A stretch of DNA of 64,000 nt from Halobacterium zhouii. GTDB lineage: Archaea > Halobacteriota > Halobacteria > Halobacteriales > Halobacteriaceae. A program made the position numbers and the translations under genes. Below are positions 59,293 to 64,000 of this stretch, piece after piece. The notes under the pieces are model-generated. The model saw only the letters and a list, made by a program, of their open reading frames with translations. It was not told the DNA's origin and did no database searches. Where the stretch lies: assembly GCF_021249405.1 (NCBI RefSeq), contig NZ_CP089593.1:2445168-2509167 (forward strand), in the 5' to 3' direction. Every line of letters starts with the position of its first letter. Position 1 is the first letter of the stretch.

Positions 59293-60654
59293 TCACTCGC
59301 CGGCCTGAAGGAGGTCGGTCAGGTCGCGCGCGTCGCGTTCGTCCATCTCGCGGACGCACTCGACGATGGCGTCCTGCGCGTCCTCGCCGACCACGCTGTC
59401 CGCGAGCGACCGGAACTTCCCCTCGACGTCGTCGAAGGACATCGGGTTCTCGGGGTGGCCGCGGAAGGCGTCCCGCTCCACCACGTAGACGGTGCCGTCG
59501 CCCATCTCGACGGCGACGTGCGCGGGCATCAGGCCGTTCTCGAACTGTTCGGTGAGGCGCTCGTCCGCGGTCACGTCGACGGTCTGGAGGAGTGACTGGA
59601 CGTCGTCGCGGCGGATTCGATCAGGGTCGTACTGTTCGACTCCAAGTTCGCGGTCGAGGAGCGCGACGGCGAGCATGTACGGGAGCGAGTGGTCGGCCTG
59701 CGCGCGACTCTCGACCTCGTGGCGGTCGCCCTCGCCGCCGCCGATGATGAGTTTCGCGCCGCCGAACGTCTTCAGCCGAATCGCCTCAATGTCGCCGGGG
59801 TCCGGGTCGTGCTCTCTCGCGATTTCGACGACCGCTTCGACGGCGGACTGAGCGTACGTCTCCGCGACGTAGCGCTTGGTCATCGTGTCGTGGACGCGCG
59901 GACAGGCGGCGTCCAGGTCCATCTCGAACTCCCCGCCGACGACCTCCTGCCAGCCCTTCTGCCCCTCGAAGAGGTCCCGCGGCCCCTCGACGCCCTGTTC
60001 GGCGAGGCGCGCGCTGAACACGGCGTTCCGGGCGGCGTTCGCGGACGCGACGCCCTTCCACTCGTTGATGCCGCCGGTGCGCGTGACGCGCAACGCGTTG
60101 TGCGCGGTGCCCGCGATGCCGAGCGCGTTCTGCGTGGCTTCGACGTCGAGACCGAACAGCATCGCCGCGGGGACGGTGGCGGAGATGACGGTGTGCGTGA
60201 CGTGGTCCCACCCCCTATCGCGGACGGGCGCGTTCCAAGCGAGTTCGCCCTGTACCTGGTAGGCCGCGGCGACGGCGGCGACGAGTTCCTCCCCGGAGGC
60301 GTCGGCGTACTCGGCGCACGCGACGGCCGCGCCGACGTTGTCGCTCGGGTGGGGCGTCTCGCCGGGCGCGAGAAAGGAGTCCATGAAGTCGAGGTAGCGC
60401 GTGAGTGTGGTGTTGTACATCGCCGCGCCGACGGGCGTGGCGGTGTCGCCGGTGGCCCAGAGCGTGCAGTCCCCGCCGCCGTGTTCCGCGGCGACGGCGG
60501 CACGCACGGCGGCGGGCGTGTCCGCGTCTGTCGCGCCGAGCGCGATGCCGACGCTGTCGAGCAGGCGGCGTTCGACGGCCGCGACCGTTTCCTCGTCGAG
60601 GGTGTCGTAGTCGACGCTCTGGGCGAACTCGGCGATGGCGCGTGTCGACGTCAT
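59293..60654 (-). CDS. MmgE/PrpD family protein
   Basis: This 453-residue protein is of the 2-methylcitrate dehydratase family (propionate breakdown) or a related isomerase-like member. It starts at the ATG at 60654 (MTSTRAIAEFAQSVDYDTLD). Typical segments are RLLDSVGIALGATDADTPAA, TRYLDFMDSFLAPGETPHPS, AAYQVQGELAW, ALGIAGTAHNALRVTRTGGI, KGVASANAARNAVFSARLAE and the second-domain SRAQADHSLPYMLAVALLDR. Length is normal. No other methylcitrate-cycle genes are nearby, so the substrate is not proven. Confidence 0.88.
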   Translation of the reverse strand: MTSTRAIAEFAQSVDYDTLDEETVAAVERRLLDSVGIALGATDADTPAAVRAAVAAEHGGGDCTLWATGDTATPVGAAMYNTTLTRYLDFMDSFLAPGETPHPSDNVGAAVACAEYADASGEELVAAVAAAYQVQGELAWNAPVRDRGWDHVTHTVISATVPAAMLFGLDVEATQNALGIAGTAHNALRVTRTGGINEWKGVASANAARNAVFSARLAEQGVEGPRDLFEGQKGWQEVVGGEFEMDLDAACPRVHDTMTKRYVAETYAQSAVEAVVEIAREHDPDPGDIEAIRLKTFGGAKLIIGGGEGDRHEVESRAQADHSLPYMLAVALLDRELGVEQYDPDRIRRDDVQSLLQTVDVTADERLTEQFENGLMPAHVAVEMGDGTVYVVERDAFRGHPENPMSFDDVEGKFRSLADSVVGEDAQDAIVECVREMDERDARDLTDLLQAGE

Positions 60655-60753
60655 GTGTCAACTGACGTGGTTGTCCAGCAAAAGCGTGTGCGTGGGGCCG
60701 ACGGTGGACTGCCCCGGTTCGGAGGCGGAGTGTGAACCCGCTTCCGGCGGCGG

Positions 60754-61677
60754 TCAGTCGTCCGGGTACGGAATCTCGACCTGTTTGCCGTCCTGTGCGA
60801 CGAACGCGTTCTCGAACACCTCGCGGGCGTCTTCGCCGAGCTCGCGGGCGTCACCCGGGTACCGGGAGGAGATGTGCGTGAGCGCCAACTGCTGGACGTC
60901 CGCGCGCGCCGCAACGTCGGCGGCCTCGCGGGCGGTGGAGTGGGCGGTTTCGCGCGCGCGGTCCTCGGCGTCGGCGTCGAACGTCGCGTCGTGAATCAGC
61001 AGGTCTGCGCCCTCCGCGGCGTCCACGACGGCGTCGTGCGGGCGCGTGTCGCCCGTGTAGACGAACTTCCGGCCCGGTCGCGGGTCGCCGACCACCTGCT
61101 CGGGGCGGACGACCGTTCCGTCCTCGAGTTCCACTGGCTCGCCGTCGTGGAGCGCCGAGAACTCGGGGCCGACCGGCACGCCGAGTTCCTCGGCGCGCTC
61201 GCGGTCGAATCGCCCTTTTCGTTCGTCCTCGACGAGCGCGTAGCCGACGGACCGGGTCCGGTGTTCCGTCTGGAACGCGCGGACCTCGTACTCCTGGTGG
61301 TCGAGAACGGTGTTCCCCGCGTCCACCTCGTCGAAGCGAACCGGGAAGCCGACGTCGCCGCCCACCGCGAACACGAGTTGTTCGACCTCGTTCCGGGTGC
61401 CCCGTGGGACGTGGACGGTGAGCGGGTCCTCGCGGTCGTTGAACCCCCAGGACTGAACGAGGCCCGGGAGGCCGAGGACGTGGTCGCCGTGGACGTGCGT
61501 GACGAAGACGTCCGACACGCCGAAGCCGGTGCCGTACCGCATCATCTGGCGCTGGGTCCCCTCGCCGGCGTCGAAGAGGAAGGCGTCGCCCTCGCGCTGG
61601 ACGAACACCGAACTGGGGTTTCGTGCCGTCGTCGGCACGGCGGCGCTGGTCCCCAGGAACGTCGCGTTGAGAGTCAT
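60754..61677 (-). CDS. rnz: Ribonuclease Z
   Basis: This metallo-beta-lactamase-fold endonuclease removes 3' trailers from pre-tRNAs. The 307 residues start MTLNATFLGTSAAVPTTARN. The zinc site H61-x-H63-x-D65-H66 (FVTHVHGDHVLGLPGL) is clear. Other family motifs are FLFDAGEGTQRQMM, YTGDTRPHDAVVDAAEGADL, LIHDATFDADAEDRA, HSTAREAADVAARADVQQLA and LTHISSRYPG. Length is the short RNase Z form. It stands alone between MmgE/PrpD and the surface-protein gene. Confidence 0.96.
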   Translation of the reverse strand: MTLNATFLGTSAAVPTTARNPSSVFVQREGDAFLFDAGEGTQRQMMRYGTGFGVSDVFVTHVHGDHVLGLPGLVQSWGFNDREDPLTVHVPRGTRNEVEQLVFAVGGDVGFPVRFDEVDAGNTVLDHQEYEVRAFQTEHRTRSVGYALVEDERKGRFDRERAEELGVPVGPEFSALHDGEPVELEDGTVVRPEQVVGDPRPGRKFVYTGDTRPHDAVVDAAEGADLLIHDATFDADAEDRARETAHSTAREAADVAARADVQQLALTHISSRYPGDARELGEDAREVFENAFVAQDGKQVEIPYPDD

Positions 61678-61862
61678 GTCCCACGTTCGTCGCGGCGCAC
61701 GCTTTACGCCACCGGTCGCGGCCGTTGTAAGCCAGGATTGTTTTCGGTACGCTTGCGTTTTCGGGATGTAGCGCCGAGCTACCTCTCGAATTGAAGTAAA
61801 CTATCTGTCTCGTTTATCCTCTCGGACGGCGTGTCAACCAGTCGGCAGGAGTGATTCAGTAG

Positions 61863-63941
61863 ATGCGCACAACAACAATCGGCGTGCTCGCTGTCGTCGT
61901 CATGGTCGTCCTCGGGGGCGGCGTGGCGATGGCGGCACAGGTATCGACACCACAGAAGACGACAGACGCGGCTGCGGCCGACCTGACGGACGACTCGCAG
62001 GCGAACGCGTCTGTGACCTTCGACGACCAGACGGTGGACAATGCCACGGTCACCGTGGCGAACACGACGCTGAGCGAGGGTGGCTTCGTCGCCATCCACA
62101 CCAGCCAGAACGGCTCGATCGGTCCCGTCATCGGGGCGTCGGAGTATCTCGAGGCTGGCACGCACCAGAACGTCAGCGTGACGCTGTACGAGGGCGTGCC
62201 GGGCGCCGAGTTCACCGACACGACGCTCCCGAACGGGACGGTAGAGCTCATCGCGATGCCCCACCTGGACACGAACGGCAACATGACCTACGACTTCGTC
62301 AGAAACAGCAGCGCTGACGGGCCGTACATCGCCGACGGGGCTCCGGTCGTCGACCCCGCGAACGTGACGTTCACCGGGCAGACCGGTGACGGCGCGGCGA
62401 CGGGCAACGAGACGACGACTGGTAACGAGACGACGATGGAACCGGGCAACGAGACGATGGCCGGGCTCGTCGTCGAGAGCCTCGACGTGCCGACGTCCAT
62501 CGCCGTGAACGACACCATCACGGTGAACGCGACGGTGGCCAACATGGGCTCCTCCGGGGTCGCTGCCGACGTGGCGTACCGCCTCGTCGGTGAGGCCGTC
62601 GACATCGTGCGTCACGAGACGGTCCGCGTCGAAGCGAACGAGACCGCGAACGTGACCTTCACGGTGGACACCACCGGCATTCCAGCTGGTGAGCACATCC
62701 ACGGCGTCACCACGTACAACTCGAGCGCGCTCACCGTCGTGAACATCACCGAGCAGACCGGTGAGGAGATGACGACGGGCAACGAGACCACGACTGGTGA
62801 GGAGACGACCACGGAGGCTGGCAACGAGACGACCACGGAGGCTGGCAACGAGACGACCACGGAGGCTGGCAACGAGACGACGATGGAACCGGGCAACGAG
62901 ACGACGCCCGGACTCGTCGTCGAGGGCCTCGACGTGCCGTCGACCATCGCCGTGAACGACACCATCACGGTGAACGCGACGGTGACCAACCTGGGCGGCA
63001 GCGAGATCGCCGCAGAGTTGGCGTACCGCCTCTCCGGTGACGAGGTGGACATCGTCCACCACGAGACGGTCCGTGTCGGGGCGAACGAGGCCGCGAACGT
63101 GACCTTCACGGTGGACACCACCGGCATCCCGGCGGGTCAGTACATCCACGGCATCACCACGTACAACTCGAGCGCGTTCGCCGTCATCAACATCGCCACC
63201 GAATCGCCGTCCGGACAGGCGGAGGAACCGCCGGTCGAGGGCGGCAACACGACGGTGACCTTCGACGATCAGACGACGACGAACAACACTGTCGTCGTGT
63301 CGAACGTGACGCTGACCGAGGGCGGCTACGTCGCCATCCACAACGACTCGCTGCTCGAGGGGAACGTCATCGGGAGCGTCATCGGCGTCTCGGACTACCT
63401 CGCGGAGGGGACCCACGAGAACGTCAGCGTGACGCTGTACGAGGGCGTTCGCGGTGCGGAGTTCGCCGAGATGACGGCGCCAAACGGCACGGTGGCGCTC
63501 ATCGCGATGCCGCACATGGAGACGAACGGGAACCTGACCTACGACTTCGTCGCGACGAACGGCAGCGCTGACGGCGCGTACGTCGTCGACGGGCAGCCGG
63601 TCGTCGACGTCGGCAACGTGACGTTCGCCGCGGCCAACGGCGGCGCGGCGGCGGACAACGAGACGGCGGACAACGAGACGACCGCCGGAACGGACACCGA
63701 AGCAGACGTGGGCGGTAACGCAGACGGAGACAGTGAGACGGACGCTGAGGACGCGGTCGCACCCGGCGAGACGGTGATGGCGAGCAACGCCATCGACACC
63801 ATCCTCGAGCGCTACGGGCTCGCCGACCGGGTCGACACGAGCAGCCTCGAAGCGTTCGTCACCGATATCCTCACCCTCCTTCAGGAGTGGCTCCACGGGA
63901 TGTCGATGCAGGACGGAACCACCTGGGAGACGGGAGCGTAA
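61863..63941 (+). CDS. Large surface protein with duplicated DUF7282 and CARDB-like modules
   Basis: This exported protein of 692 residues starts at the ATG at 61863 (MRTTTIGVLAVVVMVVLGGG). A Sec signal ends near VAMAA. It contains DUF7282-type domain 1 (about 45-175), a CARDB-like domain (about 200-300), and a Thr/Glu/Asn repeat linker (about 305-355). A second CARDB-like domain (about 358-455), DUF7282-type domain 2 (about 470-600) and an acidic C-terminus follow. Each pair is similar at DNA level (for example GTGAACGACACCATCACGGT at 62506 and 62950). It has many N-glycosylation sequons and no C-terminal anchor. It is probably a secreted or S-layer-associated adhesin-like protein; function is unproven. 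Confidence 0.85.
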   Translation: MRTTTIGVLAVVVMVVLGGGVAMAAQVSTPQKTTDAAAADLTDDSQANASVTFDDQTVDNATVTVANTTLSEGGFVAIHTSQNGSIGPVIGASEYLEAGTHQNVSVTLYEGVPGAEFTDTTLPNGTVELIAMPHLDTNGNMTYDFVRNSSADGPYIADGAPVVDPANVTFTGQTGDGAATGNETTTGNETTMEPGNETMAGLVVESLDVPTSIAVNDTITVNATVANMGSSGVAADVAYRLVGEAVDIVRHETVRVEANETANVTFTVDTTGIPAGEHIHGVTTYNSSALTVVNITEQTGEEMTTGNETTTGEETTTEAGNETTTEAGNETTTEAGNETTMEPGNETTPGLVVEGLDVPSTIAVNDTITVNATVTNLGGSEIAAELAYRLSGDEVDIVHHETVRVGANEAANVTFTVDTTGIPAGQYIHGITTYNSSAFAVINIATESPSGQAEEPPVEGGNTTVTFDDQTTTNNTVVVSNVTLTEGGYVAIHNDSLLEGNVIGSVIGVSDYLAEGTHENVSVTLYEGVRGAEFAEMTAPNGTVALIAMPHMETNGNLTYDFVATNGSADGAYVVDGQPVVDVGNVTFAAANGGAAADNETADNETTAGTDTEADVGGNADGDSETDAEDAVAPGETVMASNAIDTILERYGLADRVDTSSLEAFVTDILTLLQEWLHGMSMQDGTTWETGA
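62802..62873 (+). repeat. 24-base tandem repeat, three units
   Basis: Three identical head-to-tail copies of a 24-base unit (GAGACGACCACGGAGGCTGG plus CAAC) lie at 62802-62825, 62826-62849 and 62850-62873. They encode ETTTEAGN three times within the linker of the surface protein. A diverged partial unit follows. The identity suggests slippage-prone, length-variable DNA. Confidence 0.85.
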
Positions 63942-63963
63942 CGCCGACCACCCGAACTTCCAC

Positions 63964-63970
63964 TTTTTTT
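63964..63970 (+). terminator. T-tract terminator after surface-protein gene
   Basis: Seven consecutive T residues at 63964-63970, 22 bases after the stop of the gene ending at 63941, fit an archaeal oligo-T transcription terminator. No stable hairpin is needed or seen. Confidence 0.6.
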
Positions 63971-64000
63971 CGCCGACCGGAGTGCCGTCAGTCGACGCCC

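Overview
The window is a piece of a haloarchaeal (class Halobacteria) chromosome. The evidence is a uniformly high G+C content, strongly acidic lysine-poor proteins, archaeal information-processing genes (SRP54, FtsY, prefoldin alpha, aIF6, L31e, L39e, RadA, Hjc, PriL, PCNA, archaeal TyrS, RNase Z, FtsJ-type RlmE), the halophile-specific pair of TatC proteins including the double-length TatCt, and bacterio-opsin-activator-type regulators. Many starts sit about 25-35 bases after a TATA-like box with no ribosome binding site, as expected for leaderless haloarchaeal mRNAs. I saw no tRNA, rRNA, CRISPR array, intact insertion sequence or prophage. The genus cannot be fixed from what is visible.

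Layout. 1-6.7 kb: secretion and translation genes on the minus strand (srp54 cut by the window edge, ftsY, pfdA, eif6, rpl31e, rpl39e), then a 2'-5' RNA ligase-like gene, a TPR protein and DUF424. 6.8-16.5 kb: secreted and lipoprotein genes, sufS and sufU separated by an FNT anion channel and a newly noted 56-residue membrane ORF, radA, and the htpX-pspAB protease pair. 16.6-25.7 kb: an MTA/SAH deaminase, a wHTH protein, a 1144-residue multi-PAS/GAF regulator, ahcY, a dUTPase-like gene and a second FNT channel. 26-32.2 kb: DNA maintenance genes (hjc with a SWIM zinc-finger gene, priL, pcn) mixed with phosphatidylserine decarboxylase and an HD hydrolase.

32.6-44 kb is the most accessory-looking stretch. 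It holds a DUF4382 lipoprotein, a GtrA flippase-like protein, a secreted cupredoxin fused to a PQQ sugar dehydrogenase, a 1021-residue fusion of a processive GT2 glycosyltransferase with a GT39-like membrane glycosyltransferase, a GH10 xylanase-like lipoprotein translationally overlapped with it, and a convergent secreted GH5 endoglycanase with accessory domains. I read this as a candidate surface-glycan synthesis, trimming and oxidation locus. It is the best candidate here for an undescribed system.

44-64 kb: a dicarboxylate/amino-acid symporter, a GT4-like glycosyltransferase, rlmE, a tandem pair of paralogous lipoproteins, a CopG-like regulator overlapping a queuosine-precursor-type transporter, the divergent tatC2/tatC1 pair, a small zinc-ribbon protein, tyrS, a DUF460 RNase H-like protein, a ComA-like phosphosulfolactate synthase, an MmgE/PrpD protein, rnz, and a duplicated-domain surface protein.

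Across the window, palindrome-rich intergenic elements of about 190 bases lie just 3' of sufU, ahcY and pcn, each in the same orientation as the gene it follows. Two of them are near-identical and inverted relative to each other 7 kb apart. A related palindrome cluster occupies the slot between eif6 and pfdA where euryarchaea commonly carry the L18Ae (LX) gene.
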